Shown here: one piece after another, positions 26,932 through 36,142 of the stretch
Numbering within the stretch: the first letter of the stretch is position 1
How the letters are laid out: every line of letters begins with the position of its first letter
Assembly: GCA_005217565.1 (NCBI GenBank)
Contig: SJCO01000013.1
Coordinates: forward strand, 62,001-126,000
Source of the DNA: Puteibacter caeruleilacunae
Lineage (GTDB): Bacteria; Bacteroidota; Bacteroidia; Bacteroidales; Prolixibacteraceae
Direction of reading: 5' to 3'
DNA length: 64,000 nt
Made by a program: the position numbers and the translations under genes
The notes under the pieces: generated by a model
Database searches by the model: none
Seen by the model: the letters and a program-made list of their open reading frames with translations, nothing else
Told to the model about the DNA's origin: nothing

Positions 26932-27198
26932 TTATTGATGATTATTTATGTATTCAATAAGTTCTTCTACTTCCTGTTCGCTCTTTACAACAAAATCGTC
27001 ATTCATTTTCAGATTAAAAATATGATACGACAACATCTTTTTATTAGCCATTGTTGGTGCTTCCAACTTTGACACTGCAAAAGAAAAAAGCGAGTTTCGC
27101 TCTGCTAATTGATCTTGCATATTTCTCATTTTTAAATTAACTCTATTATTTGTTTTTATTTTTTCAATTTCATTAGCTCCTATCGCTTCCTGGAACAT
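26932..27198 (-). CDS. Small hypothetical protein coupled to the cyclase
   Basis: An 88-residue soluble, mostly helical and charged protein (for example MRNMQDQLAERNSLFSF, EQEVEELIEYINNHQ). I do not recognise it. The frame extends to 27219, but the ATG at 27198 has GGAGAAAGG five bases before it. Its start lies inside the last codons of the cyclase gene (26-base overlap in another frame), implying translational coupling, and a strong terminator follows. It might modulate the cyclase; this is only inference from coupling. Confidence 0.6.
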   Translation of the reverse strand: MFQEAIGANEIEKIKTNNRVNLKMRNMQDQLAERNSLFSFAVSKLEAPTMANKKMLSYHIFNLKMNDDFVVKSEQEVEELIEYINNHQ

Positions 27199-28321
27199 GA
27201 CACCTTTCTCCATCAACACGTGAAAAGTTGTTCCATTTATATATTTCCGTAGGAACCTCCTTCCCCGTTAACAAAACCCGTTCCAAAAAGGCAAATTCAG
27301 TACAATTATTATCAACACTCTTTAATTTTTCCAGCAAATCACCTGATATTAAAAGCCTTGTATTATAAGGATTACACAAACATTGTATTCTGGCTGCCGT
27401 ATTAATTGCATCTCCATGATAAGCAATCTCTGTTTTTAGCTCACCAACTTCGGCCACCATCACTTTTCCGGCATGTACTCCTGCTTTAAAAATAGGTACC
27501 ATTCCGTAGTGCTTTTGATAATAATCCTGGCGCTTATTAAGTGTATCAACAAAATCGAAATATAATTGGATACATTGCCATCTTCTCACCCCTTGCTTTA
27601 CCTTCCAGGTAAGGACAACCTCATCACCAACATATTGATAGATTCGTGCGTTATTTTTTCTTACCGCATAGCTTAAATCTCGAAAACAATCCTGAATCAG
27701 TTTACTGTACCTAAAGTGTCCCAACTTCTCGGCATAATAAGTTGATGATTTTAGATCCATAAACAAGAAAATACGTTCTTCCTCCTTGGGTTTGTAATAA
27801 CGCCCCATTAGTAACTTTCTTAATACACCTTGTCCAAACTTCCTCGCTACCCTCATAAATACCTCAATCAAGGTTCCTACAACAAAGAAATATGCCAAGA
27901 CTGCTAGAAAAAGATAGGAATTATAAAATGTCTTCAAGTCAACATCTTCATGAGGAAACTGTCCAAGTGGTAACAAGTGCTCCCATTGATACATCACATA
28001 GATGATTAAATATGCGCTTACAATATTTATCAGTATTGAAGCCACAATCGACATTGAATAAAGAGGTATTCGTGGACGGAATAATTCTACCAATTTGAAA
28101 ATCCCTCCCCATATAATACCAGCCATAATGCCTGGCCACAAAATAGAAGAACAATCAGACAAATGATTGATAGCGTATTTACTACTTGCATCCATCTGAA
28201 ATATCAGCATAAATAAAAACGCAATCACCCACACAGTGATCATGGTTACAAAGTATTCTACATTTGTTATGAGAATCTTGATTGTGTTATTATTGGTTAA
28301 GCCAGGTAAAAGTCTTATCAT
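27173..28321 (-). CDS. Membrane-bound class III adenylate/guanylate cyclase
   Basis: A 382-residue protein: four membrane helices in residues 23-155 with no recognisable sensor domain, then a class III cyclase domain (about 180-370). Metal-binding aspartates are in FLFMDLKSST (Asp189) and YVGDEVVLTW (Asp233). The transition-state pair is in YHGDAINTAARIQ (Asn307, Arg311), with Asp304 at the purine-specifying site, which favours ATP. AGVHAGKVMVAEVG is the conserved central strand. It likely makes cAMP at the inner membrane. The gene overlaps the small downstream gene and is separated from the efflux operon by an intergenic hairpin. Confidence 0.88.
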   Translation of the reverse strand: MIRLLPGLTNNNTIKILITNVEYFVTMITVWVIAFLFMLIFQMDASSKYAINHLSDCSSILWPGIMAGIIWGGIFKLVELFRPRIPLYSMSIVASILINIVSAYLIIYVMYQWEHLLPLGQFPHEDVDLKTFYNSYLFLAVLAYFFVVGTLIEVFMRVARKFGQGVLRKLLMGRYYKPKEEERIFLFMDLKSSTYYAEKLGHFRYSKLIQDCFRDLSYAVRKNNARIYQYVGDEVVLTWKVKQGVRRWQCIQLYFDFVDTLNKRQDYYQKHYGMVPIFKAGVHAGKVMVAEVGELKTEIAYHGDAINTAARIQCLCNPYNTRLLISGDLLEKLKSVDNNCTEFAFLERVLLTGKEVPTEIYKWNNFSRVDGERCHVPGSDRS

Positions 28322-28349
28322 AGAGTACAGGTTAAAATATAAAACAATA

Positions 28350-28400
28350 ACCGGATGGAGGGCAGCATGATCTTAAGATACTACCCATCCTTTTTCCGGT
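28350..28400 (-). terminator. Probable terminator of the efflux operon
   Basis: On the minus strand ACCGG (28400-28396) and GGATGG pair with CCATCC and CCGGT (28354-28350) in an imperfect hairpin, followed by the T-rich TATTGTTTTATATTTT. It lies between the TolC stop and the cyclase start. Confidence 0.55.
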
Positions 28401-28415
28401 CATATCTACCCTACA

Positions 28416-29804
28416 CTATTTGGTTAATTCTCCAATAGCCTTTAAGAAACTTACTTCGCGAAGTTTAAAATTAATCTTCGCATCAATTAGCTCACTGTAA
28501 GCTTGTTGCCAGAAAGCCTGCGCATCGAGTAGCTCCGTTGTGTTGGCTACTCCTTCATAGAAACTGTTCTTCATCAACGTCACATTCTCTTCGGCTTGAT
28601 CCATACTTGTTTCTGCCAATTCAATCTGCTTATTAGCCTCCAATAAATTGAAATATGACTGCTGAACTTCCAATTGGATTAAATCGCGCGTGCGCTCTAA
28701 TTCCAATTCTTGCTGTGCTTTGCGATGCTTAGCTGCAGCGACTTTATGCTTGCGCTCTCGCCAATGAAAAATGGGCACTGATAGTTGGGCTTGAACCATC
28801 AAGCTACCAGTACTTTCAATCAAATCATTCACATCACTAATCTGAGTATATGACGCACCTGCTCCTAGTTGAGGCATATAATCGGCATTGGTACTTTTTA
28901 CCTCTTCTGCGTTCAATTCTACCTGCTTACCAAGCATTAGTAACTCTGGACGTTGAGCCAATGCCTTGCCCATATAATCTTTTTGAATCTTATAATCATC
29001 GACAGCCACAACAGTATCGCTCACTTCGACATTGCTCATCAAGTCTTTTCCGATTACCTGACACAAAGCCATCTTAGATAACTCATAACCATTAGCGGTT
29101 TTAAACTGATTAAGTTTTGCCTGGTTAAGCTGAACCTTAGCTTTGAGCAGTTCATTTTTGGTGGTCAGTTCAAGATCGTATGCATTCTGCAGATCATTCA
29201 CTAAGGCCGTAAGCATCTCAACATACTTATCGGCCATTTGCACTTTCTCTTTGATCGACACCATATTCCAGTAAGCCTGATCGGTTTCCACAATAACATC
29301 AGAAGTCTGCAAGTTGCGATTATAATGTGAAATCTGTCTACCAATCTTGGTCATATTATAGGCACTACGAATTTTACCCCCCATATAAATAGGCTGTGAT
29401 AGACTAAGTCCTCCCCGGAAATAATCAATATTACCCATTTTCATGTTTAAGCCAGGGAAATACACATCGCTGGTTCCTGAATAATCTCCTTTTTGTCCGG
29501 CCTCTGCACTTTCAGCCGTTGGCAAAAAGAATCCAGGAAATGCAATATCATCGATATCGTGCATATAGTTATATGAACCACTGAACGATAGATTTGGAAG
29601 GAACTGAGTCATAGCAAGACTCACATTCGATTCACTCTCCGCAATCAACTCATCAGCAATCTTTATTTTGTGGTTGTACTCAAGGGCCAACTTCCTGCTT
29701 TGCTCCAGGGTGAGTGCTTCTTGACTCATCCCCTGGAAACTGAAAGCAGCAAGGAGTAGTCCCCCCAGAGCTAATATCTTTATTTGCTTCATTTTATCAA
29801 TCAT
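28416..29804 (-). CDS. TolC-family outer-membrane efflux protein
   Basis: A 462-residue protein with a signal peptide (ILALGGLLLAAFSFQGMSQ) and the two OEP repeats of TolC: long helices rich in Ala/Gln/Glu and beta segments such as LSFSGSYNYMHD and LSLSQPIYMGGKIRSAY. The second repeat has LSVPIFHWRERKHKVAAAK and NLLEANKQIELAETSMDQAEENV. It forms the outer-membrane channel for the RND pump encoded just upstream (81 bases). An ATG four codons downstream (29792) gives a more standard signal peptide and may be the true start. Confidence 0.92.
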   Translation of the reverse strand: MIDKMKQIKILALGGLLLAAFSFQGMSQEALTLEQSRKLALEYNHKIKIADELIAESESNVSLAMTQFLPNLSFSGSYNYMHDIDDIAFPGFFLPTAESAEAGQKGDYSGTSDVYFPGLNMKMGNIDYFRGGLSLSQPIYMGGKIRSAYNMTKIGRQISHYNRNLQTSDVIVETDQAYWNMVSIKEKVQMADKYVEMLTALVNDLQNAYDLELTTKNELLKAKVQLNQAKLNQFKTANGYELSKMALCQVIGKDLMSNVEVSDTVVAVDDYKIQKDYMGKALAQRPELLMLGKQVELNAEEVKSTNADYMPQLGAGASYTQISDVNDLIESTGSLMVQAQLSVPIFHWRERKHKVAAAKHRKAQQELELERTRDLIQLEVQQSYFNLLEANKQIELAETSMDQAEENVTLMKNSFYEGVANTTELLDAQAFWQQAYSELIDAKINFKLREVSFLKAIGELTK

Positions 29805-29831
29805 TATTATTATCTAATCACTTCATCTAAG

Positions 29832-29866
29832 ACACCTGTCAGGTCTATCGACACTGACAGGTGAAG
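29832..29866 (+). repeat. Dispersed CTG-CAGGTG repeat, copy 3 (palindromic)
   Basis: ACACCTGTCAGG...CACTGACAGGTGAAG, between the RND and TolC genes. CACCTGTCAG and CTGACAGGTG are exact reverse complements, so this copy can form a 10-bp hairpin in the intercistronic mRNA. Confidence 0.65.
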
Positions 29867-29885
29867 CCGTTCTCCATTCTCCCTT

Positions 29886-32800
29886 CTACATCTCCATTAC
29901 TTTCTTAGTCGACACTCGGTAGAATACAACATATAATACCGGTACAACAATCAACGTAATAATGGTACCTAATAGCAAACCGAACATGATAGCCACAGCC
30001 ATACCGCCGAACAACTCATCGCTAATCAATGGAATCATTCCAAGAATCGTAGTAAAAGAAGCCATTACAACAGGACGCATTCTTGATACAGCTGAATCAA
30101 TTACCGCATTAAGCTTATCTTTTCCTTCTGAAATATCCAGGTTAATCTGATCAAGCAATACAACTGCATTTTTAATCATCATCCCCATGAGTCCCAAAGT
30201 ACCCAGAATAGCCATAAAACCAAACGACTTTCCTGTTATCCACAATCCGTAGCTTACACCAATAAAAGACAATGGTAGTATCATCAAAATAATCATTGGT
30301 TGACGGAAATTATTAAACAACATCATGATGATAATCACCATCAACAAGAATGCAAGAGGTAAGAATTTACCAATATTAGCATTTGCATCTCCACTTTGCT
30401 TATGTTCTCCCAGCCAAGTAAGATCATATCCTTCTGGAAGATCTATTGCTTCAACCTTTGTCTTGATCTGTTTAAATGCATCCGGAGCATTATAACCTAC
30501 CGCAGGATCACACTGAGCCTTTATTGCCCTACGACGATCATAGCGGCGAATAATAGGATCCTCGAAATTGATACTTATATCTGAAACCACCTGTCGTAAT
30601 GGAACACTTGCTTTAGTGTTACCCCAGACTGGCGTATTTTCCATGGCCTCCATATAGGCACTATTGTCTAGGCGAGTCTTCATTAATATTGGCAACATAT
30701 CATCGCCCTCATGAAGCAATCCAATAGGCAAACCATCAGTAGCACAAGCTAATGCATTAGAAACATCGCTTCTATTAATATTGGTAACACGAGAATAGGC
30801 TTGTGAAAACTGTGGATTCCATACAGGAACCTGGTTTTTCCAGTTATTGGTAACTTTACCAACCTTAGGCTCAGCTTTCATGATTTGCTCTGCCTTAGCC
30901 GACAAGTCCCTTAACACCTTAGGATCAGGACCAGAGAATTTAGCTTCGATCTGATATTCGCTACTAATAGCTGCATAATATCTTACACGTGCTGTTGCCC
31001 ATGGATAGTTTTCATCAAGATATTTCTGAACCTTAGGTCCAAATTTCTTCATCTCTTCATAACTCTCGGTATCCACAACCAACTCTCCGTAATTCTGATT
31101 ACGACTGGTAAATGGACGGACTAAGGTATAACGAGCAGGAGTAGCTCCTAAACTAGTCGTAATATTTTTAACCTCTTCCTGTGATTGTAAATAATCCGCT
31201 AACTGAGCTAAATCTTTCTCTACACTTGCAATGTCTCCTCCCTCAGGTAACCAGTATTCTACAATGAACTGGTTATACTCAAGGTTAGGCATAAACAGCT
31301 TTTTCACTTTACCAAAGATCATGAAAGATGAAACAAGCAATACTATAACAACTCCTAATATCATTGTTTTGTGTCTCAATGAATATTGAACAAAACGTCG
31401 GAATTTCTGATAGAACTTTCCAGCATAAGGATCTGCAACTTCACCTTCAGCAGGAGCATATTTCTTTCCTTTCAAAAATAGATCACAGAAATATGGAGTC
31501 TGAGTCAAAGCAAGTAGCCAACTTAAAAATAGAGAGATTGCTACAACCTGAAACAAACTTGCACAGAATTCACCGGTTGAATCGGGAGACATATAAATAG
31601 GTAAGAAAGCCAGAATCGCCACCAATGTAGCTCCTAACAAAGGCATTGCAGTCTGTTTTGCAGTGCGACTCATAGCCTTCTTCCGTTTTATTCCTTTCTT
31701 TAAATCGACCAGTATACCATCGGCTACCACAATAGAGTTATCCACCAGCATTCCCATGGCAATAATAATTGCAGCCAAACTAACCCTCTGTAGGGCAATA
31801 TCCATACTGATCATCACGATAAACGTACCCAGAATAGTAAATATAAGTCCACTACCGATCAAGAGTCCCGTACGGAATCCCATGGCCAACAATAACACAA
31901 ATACTACAATCAATACTGACTCTACAAGGTTAACCATAAACTGTCGGATAGCTACCTTTACACGAGCAGGCTGATAAAATACACGATCCATTTTGATACC
32001 AACCGGGATATTTTTATTCAGCTCATCAATTCTTTTCTGAACACGCTCTCCCAATTCAATAACATTACCACCACTCTCCATTGCAAGCGCAAGACCAATA
32101 GCAGGAACCTGGTTATATTTCATTTTCTGAGAAAAAGGCTTCAGGTAATCTTTTGTAATTGTTGCAATATCTTTTAGGTAAACAGAGTGACCATTCGATC
32201 CTGACACCAACAGATTTTTTAGATCATCAACCTCGTGAAAATTTCCTTCAGAAGCGATGCGAACACGATTCGTACCAATAGTCAATGCTCCTGGATTGAC
32301 TACCTTATTCTGATTATTCAAAATATCAATGACTTGTCCTGGATGCACTCCAAGATTCGCCATCTTTTCCTGCGATAACTCAACATTAACGCATTTTGTC
32401 TGCTCTCCATAAAGGTTGATTCGTTTTACACCTTTCACCAACAGCAACTCACGCTTCATATAGCGAGTATAATCCTGAAGTTCTTCATACGAATATCCTT
32501 CGCCACTCATCGCCAAAAAGATACCATAAACATCACCAAAGTCATCGACAACAATTGGCGCCGAAGCTCCTTGTGGTAATTGTCCGCTAGCATCATTCAC
32601 CTTGCGCCTCAACATATCCCACAACTGTTGAAGTTCTTTTGTGCGAACAGACTTCTTTATCTCAACAGTGATTTCAGAATATCCAGCCATTGAGCGAGAC
32701 TCAATATGATCGATATTATCCATTGCCTGGATGGCAGTTTCCAGAACATCAGTCACACGTAATTCAACCTCATGTGGCGATGCTCCTGGATATTGAGTCA

Positions 32801-32942
32801 CCACCAAAGCCGACTTCACAGAAATTTCAGCGTCTTCAAGTTTACTCATTTTTGAGAAAGCAATAACACCTCCTACTGCTAATGCAATCAATACAAAGAG
32901 TAATACCTTACGCTGTTTTAAAACAGACTCGGTAAAATTCAT
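29886..32942 (-). CDS. RND efflux pump permease (AcrB/HAE-like)
   Basis: A 1018-residue inner-membrane proton-driven exporter. Architecture is the usual duplicated one: helix 1 at residues 12-30, a porter domain (SALVVTQYPGASPHEVELRVTD region), helices 2-6 around 335-475, helix 7 near 528, second porter domain, and helices 8-12 at 870-1010. The helix-4 motif MGMLVDNSIVVADGI carries the Asp of proton translocation. GMMIKNAVVLLDQI and RMRPVVMAS are RND hallmarks. It overlaps the adaptor gene by four bases (ATGA). Substrates unknown; TetR control suggests drugs, bile salts or fatty acids. Confidence 0.95.
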   Translation of the reverse strand: MNFTESVLKQRKVLLFVLIALAVGGVIAFSKMSKLEDAEISVKSALVVTQYPGASPHEVELRVTDVLETAIQAMDNIDHIESRSMAGYSEITVEIKKSVRTKELQQLWDMLRRKVNDASGQLPQGASAPIVVDDFGDVYGIFLAMSGEGYSYEELQDYTRYMKRELLLVKGVKRINLYGEQTKCVNVELSQEKMANLGVHPGQVIDILNNQNKVVNPGALTIGTNRVRIASEGNFHEVDDLKNLLVSGSNGHSVYLKDIATITKDYLKPFSQKMKYNQVPAIGLALAMESGGNVIELGERVQKRIDELNKNIPVGIKMDRVFYQPARVKVAIRQFMVNLVESVLIVVFVLLLAMGFRTGLLIGSGLIFTILGTFIVMISMDIALQRVSLAAIIIAMGMLVDNSIVVADGILVDLKKGIKRKKAMSRTAKQTAMPLLGATLVAILAFLPIYMSPDSTGEFCASLFQVVAISLFLSWLLALTQTPYFCDLFLKGKKYAPAEGEVADPYAGKFYQKFRRFVQYSLRHKTMILGVVIVLLVSSFMIFGKVKKLFMPNLEYNQFIVEYWLPEGGDIASVEKDLAQLADYLQSQEEVKNITTSLGATPARYTLVRPFTSRNQNYGELVVDTESYEEMKKFGPKVQKYLDENYPWATARVRYYAAISSEYQIEAKFSGPDPKVLRDLSAKAEQIMKAEPKVGKVTNNWKNQVPVWNPQFSQAYSRVTNINRSDVSNALACATDGLPIGLLHEGDDMLPILMKTRLDNSAYMEAMENTPVWGNTKASVPLRQVVSDISINFEDPIIRRYDRRRAIKAQCDPAVGYNAPDAFKQIKTKVEAIDLPEGYDLTWLGEHKQSGDANANIGKFLPLAFLLMVIIIMMLFNNFRQPMIILMILPLSFIGVSYGLWITGKSFGFMAILGTLGLMGMMIKNAVVLLDQINLDISEGKDKLNAVIDSAVSRMRPVVMASFTTILGMIPLISDELFGGMAVAIMFGLLLGTIITLIVVPVLYVVFYRVSTKKVMEM

Positions 32943-34024
32943 AATTGCCCTCCTATGTTCGAAACAGATTTAGTATTCAACTTCTTCACTTTTTGTCCTT
33001 CACACAAACTATGAACACCAGCTGTTACGATCAGATCTCCATTATTTAGACCTTCAACAATCTGAATCATTCCCTTTGAATCAAAGTCCAACATTCTTAC
33101 CTCCTGGCGTTTTACACTTTGACTCTTGTCATTAAATTTCCAAACATATGACTTTCCTTGATCTCCAAATACAGCTTCAACAGGTACAGCACATACCTCT
33201 TTGTCTGTTGTTTCTAATTGAACCATTACACTAGCTGCCATGCCTGGTACAATTTTATTCTCCTTGGAATCAAATCCTAAACGCATTTTATAGAAGTTGT
33301 CACCATTAGGTTTTTTCTCAATATCAATCAGACTTAACTGATAGGTTTCTTCCTTGAGGTTTTCGAATTTACATGAGAATTCAGTAAACAAATCTCGCTG
33401 TAAGAAATCATTCTCACTCAAAGCCACCGACACTTCCAAGTTATTCAGGTCAAGTAATGATACAATTGGTTGTCCTGCACCTATCTTCTCATAATTCTCA
33501 ACAAACATCGATTGTACATAACCTGAAAATGGGGCACGGATTTTAGTATCCTTCAACGCATTCTCGGCTGCCTCAAGTTGTGCTTTTGCCAGCTTATAAC
33601 TTGCTTGTGTTTGATCATAAACACTCTTCGAAGTGCTTTTCTTTTCATATAAAGCCTCATAACGTTCAGCCTGCGATTTTGCATTATCGTAATTAGCTTT
33701 TGCCGATTGTAATTGTACTTTATAGTCACGCTCATCAAGCTCGGCAATTACTGCTCCTTTCCTTACAAACTGACCTTCATCAACATTTAATTTCACCAAA
33801 GGCCCTGGAATTTGAAAGGCTATTTTTACCTCTCGCGATTCCTTTACCAAACCGGTAAATATTTTATGCGATGAAATCCCCTGGTTACATCCTACCTCAT
33901 ACACCTTTACAGGTCTTATGATCTCCACTTTCTCTGCCTCTTTCTCCTTGCAAGAGAACAGAACACCCACCGACAAAATTGCCGACAGGATCAACTTACC
34001 TAAATACGTTGTTTTATTCATCAT
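32939..34024 (-). CDS. RND efflux periplasmic adaptor (membrane fusion protein)
   Basis: A 361-residue lipoprotein (lipobox VGVLFSC, Cys near 25). The lipoyl/hairpin/barrel organisation of HlyD/AcrA proteins is visible: IPGPLVKLNVDEGQFVRKGAVIAELDERDY (lipoyl half), a coiled-coil hairpin at about 105-165 (AKANYDNAKSQAERYEALYE), APFSGYVQSMFVENYEKIGAGQPI (second lipoyl half), then the beta-barrel (MRLGFDSKENKIVPGMAASV) and membrane-proximal domain. It links the RND pump to the TolC protein. Second gene of the tetR-MFP-RND-TolC unit. Confidence 0.93.
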   Translation of the reverse strand: MMNKTTYLGKLILSAILSVGVLFSCKEKEAEKVEIIRPVKVYEVGCNQGISSHKIFTGLVKESREVKIAFQIPGPLVKLNVDEGQFVRKGAVIAELDERDYKVQLQSAKANYDNAKSQAERYEALYEKKSTSKSVYDQTQASYKLAKAQLEAAENALKDTKIRAPFSGYVQSMFVENYEKIGAGQPIVSLLDLNNLEVSVALSENDFLQRDLFTEFSCKFENLKEETYQLSLIDIEKKPNGDNFYKMRLGFDSKENKIVPGMAASVMVQLETTDKEVCAVPVEAVFGDQGKSYVWKFNDKSQSVKRQEVRMLDFDSKGMIQIVEGLNNGDLIVTAGVHSLCEGQKVKKLNTKSVSNIGGQL

Positions 34025-34179
34025 TAAGTACTTTTGAACTTTTCCAGTTCGTTAAGTTCATTTTTGTCAAAAAAATAATCAGAATATCATTATTTCTGAC
34101 TCTAAATATCACCAAGCAGCGACCAAGTAATTAAACGATTATTTGATTCACCTGCATCAAATTAGTATATATTTGCTTT

Positions 34180-34755
34180 TTAAATTTTAATTCCCATTCC
34201 ATTAAAGATACATCGGAAACCTGATCTTAATCGATCGATAACCTCTTTATCAGAATAGTCACTCTCAACATAAAAGTCGTTCAAGGCCCTCAAAGATTCA
34301 ATACAATGGTTCACATTGATATCATGATTTAACATCCCCTTGTCATACCATTCTTCAAATACCTCTTCTACCTTGCACATTCTCTCCTCAAAATCACGAT
34401 CATACTTCTCTTCTAATGCTGGATATTCCTTATAAATCTGAAGAACCAGTACTCGCTGAGATGCTACCGAAAAATTTAGATATTCATCCAAGAATGCAGT
34501 AACAGCAATCTCAGGATCTTCATATTCTAATAAATTCTTTAATAGCGTTTTAGTATTTATGTCATAGATATGATAAGCAACCATGTCTACAAGATTCTCT
34601 TTTGTACCGATTATCTTATACAATGTTGCCTTTGCCAAATTTGACCTCTTAGCCAACTCACTCATATTCATCCCACGCAATCCATATCTTCTCATCATGT
34701 CCATTGCTACATTGAACACCCGATCATGGATTTCCGTTTTTTCTGATTTTGCCAT
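34180..34755 (-). CDS. TetR-family transcriptional regulator
   Basis: A 191-residue regulator. The TetR N-terminal HTH is clear: RVFNVAMDMMRRYGLRGMNMSELAKRSNLAKATLYKIIGTKENLVDMVAYHI (positions 11-61, quoted motif parts RRYGLRGMNM and KATLYKIIGTKENL). The C-terminal helical part is the ligand domain and is family-specific. It is 155 bases upstream of the adaptor gene on the same strand, so it very probably represses the efflux operon and itself. Adjacent A+T-rich spacer (34756-35038) would hold the promoter and operator; I see no clear palindrome there. Confidence 0.9.
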   Translation of the reverse strand: MAKSEKTEIHDRVFNVAMDMMRRYGLRGMNMSELAKRSNLAKATLYKIIGTKENLVDMVAYHIYDINTKTLLKNLLEYEDPEIAVTAFLDEYLNFSVASQRVLVLQIYKEYPALEEKYDRDFEERMCKVEEVFEEWYDKGMLNHDINVNHCIESLRALNDFYVESDYSDKEVIDRLRSGFRCIFNGMGIKI

Positions 34756-35038
34756 TTTGAACTACTTTAGTCTTTCGGGTTCAAAACTAAACATTTTTTT
34801 AATTCCTCAAACCCTTTTTAACTTTTTTAACACTTGTTTAATTATCCACCCTCAAAAATAAATACCATAACCACCTATAAATCTACACAATACACCATTT
34901 ATTAAATTTTAACATTAGTTTAAGAATACACCTATTTTCATTAAAATACAACCAAAACAAAACAACACTTATGCTTTCTAACTCAACCTTTTTTATTATT
35001 TTAACGTAATCGAATTATGAACAATTAAACTATACACT

Positions 35039-35194
35039 ATGATTTTAGGAGTTTCAAAATGGTTAGGCAATCGTGTCAACATGAAAGAAAGTCATGTTAG
35101 AATTGCATTTGTAATTTTATTCTTATTTGCAGGAATTGGTATATTGGCTTATCTAATATCCTGGTTATTTATGATATTAGCTAGTAAAAATTAA
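35039..35194 (+). CDS. Small PspC-domain membrane protein (first of two)
   Basis: A 51-residue protein. MILGVSKWLGNRVNMKESHVRIAFV... is the start of a PspC domain (quoted parts: ILGVSKWLGNRVN, then the membrane helix FVILFLFAGIGILAYLIS). It aligns end to end with the 60-residue protein at 41852-42034 (both begin MILGV, W-L at 8-9, then N, R, F-V, AG-G and YLI at the same places). PspC proteins respond to envelope stress. The short length is normal for stand-alone PspC proteins in Bacteroidota. A perfect hairpin follows the stop directly. Confidence 0.8.
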   Translation: MILGVSKWLGNRVNMKESHVRIAFVILFLFAGIGILAYLISWLFMILASKN

Positions 35195-35246
35195 GAAGAA
35201 GTCTCCATTACTCATTCTTTGCAGCATAAGTAATGGAGACTTCTTC
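35195..35246. terminator. Perfect 18-bp inverted repeat, shared by convergent genes
   Basis: GAAGAAGTCTCCATTACT (35195-35212) and AGTAATGGAGACTTCTTC (35229-35246) are exact reverse complements with a 16-base loop. It begins at the base after the PspC stop; the right arm and the loop encode the last residues of the GST gene on the other strand. On the minus strand it is followed by TTAATTTTTACT, so it should terminate the GST transcript best. Confidence 0.75.
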
Positions 35247-35904
35247 CTGACTTATTCTGAAGTTTTCCTAAATAGGTAGAGCTATTCAGATAGTACTCCT
35301 CAAAAACAGCGAGAAAATCGATCGACACAGAGTTCTGAGGGATCTGGGTGTCCATTAACTCTCCCTGCCATCGTTGTAATCCAGGGAATGCATCAAGAAA
35401 ATCATATCCGGTTCTATCTTTAACTAATGCTGCCCGATGTAGTACTGGTATCCATGCAATATCTACCAGCGATAAAGTATCCCCCTGAAAGAATTTGTCA
35501 TCAGCTAATCGCATCTCCATCTGATGCAAACCGTAGATATATTCTTTGCCTTTCTCAATCATTGCTCCTAAATCATTACTTCTCATTGTTACACACTGAT
35601 TTATATACTGCTGATCAGCCAATTTACACCATTCGTCATTCTCCTCAAAATAACGTAAATCCAGCGAACTAATCTCCTCTTTGTGTTTTTCTAACAGGTA
35701 TTGAAGTATTGGATACAAGTTTGGTATTGACTTTCCGTCCTCTGTTATAAGCACTGGTTCCAGATTTGGGGAGATATCAGTAAACCATTTAGGAATATGG
35801 TTCAGATTTAAAAATTCTGCCTGATAAGGAACACCTACAGCTTCGAACAAAGCAGATATTCGTTGAAAGCAAGGACATATTTTAAAACTTACAATTTTAT
35901 TCAT
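35212..35904 (-). CDS. Glutathione S-transferase-fold protein
   Basis: A 230-residue protein. The N-terminal thioredoxin-like domain begins IVSFKICPCFQRISALFEAVGVPY, with the catalytic-type motif CPCFQR (quoted parts SFKICPCFQR) and the cis-Pro region LEPVLITEDGKSIPNLYPILQYL. The C-terminal helical domain includes GDTLSLVDIAWIPVLHRAA, the GST N-capping box. The two-cysteine motif resembles glutaredoxin 2 or omega/beta GSTs, so thiol-disulfide or dehydroascorbate-type activity is as likely as detoxification. The ATG at 35904 is preferred to a TTG two codons earlier. The 3' end overlaps the perfect inverted repeat. Confidence 0.82.
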   Translation of the reverse strand: MNKIVSFKICPCFQRISALFEAVGVPYQAEFLNLNHIPKWFTDISPNLEPVLITEDGKSIPNLYPILQYLLEKHKEEISSLDLRYFEENDEWCKLADQQYINQCVTMRSNDLGAMIEKGKEYIYGLHQMEMRLADDKFFQGDTLSLVDIAWIPVLHRAALVKDRTGYDFLDAFPGLQRWQGELMDTQIPQNSVSIDFLAVFEEYYLNSSTYLGKLQNKSGRSLHYLCCKE

Positions 35905-36142
35905 GATCAAATTACTCTAGACTATTAAATTAATAACGGGATAATTTTATAATTCTGATTATTACCTAAAAAGAAACGATCACGTCTTTCAGAAGCACAG
36001 TCAATTCTTCAAAACCTTACAACTGCAACAAAAAAACCTCTGTAGACGGATCGCTCCTTGAAACTTAGCAATGGAAAAGAAATAAGATCTAGTCTTTTCC
36101 TATGAGTATGATAAACTTAAAATCGAGCATTGCTCTCAATGC

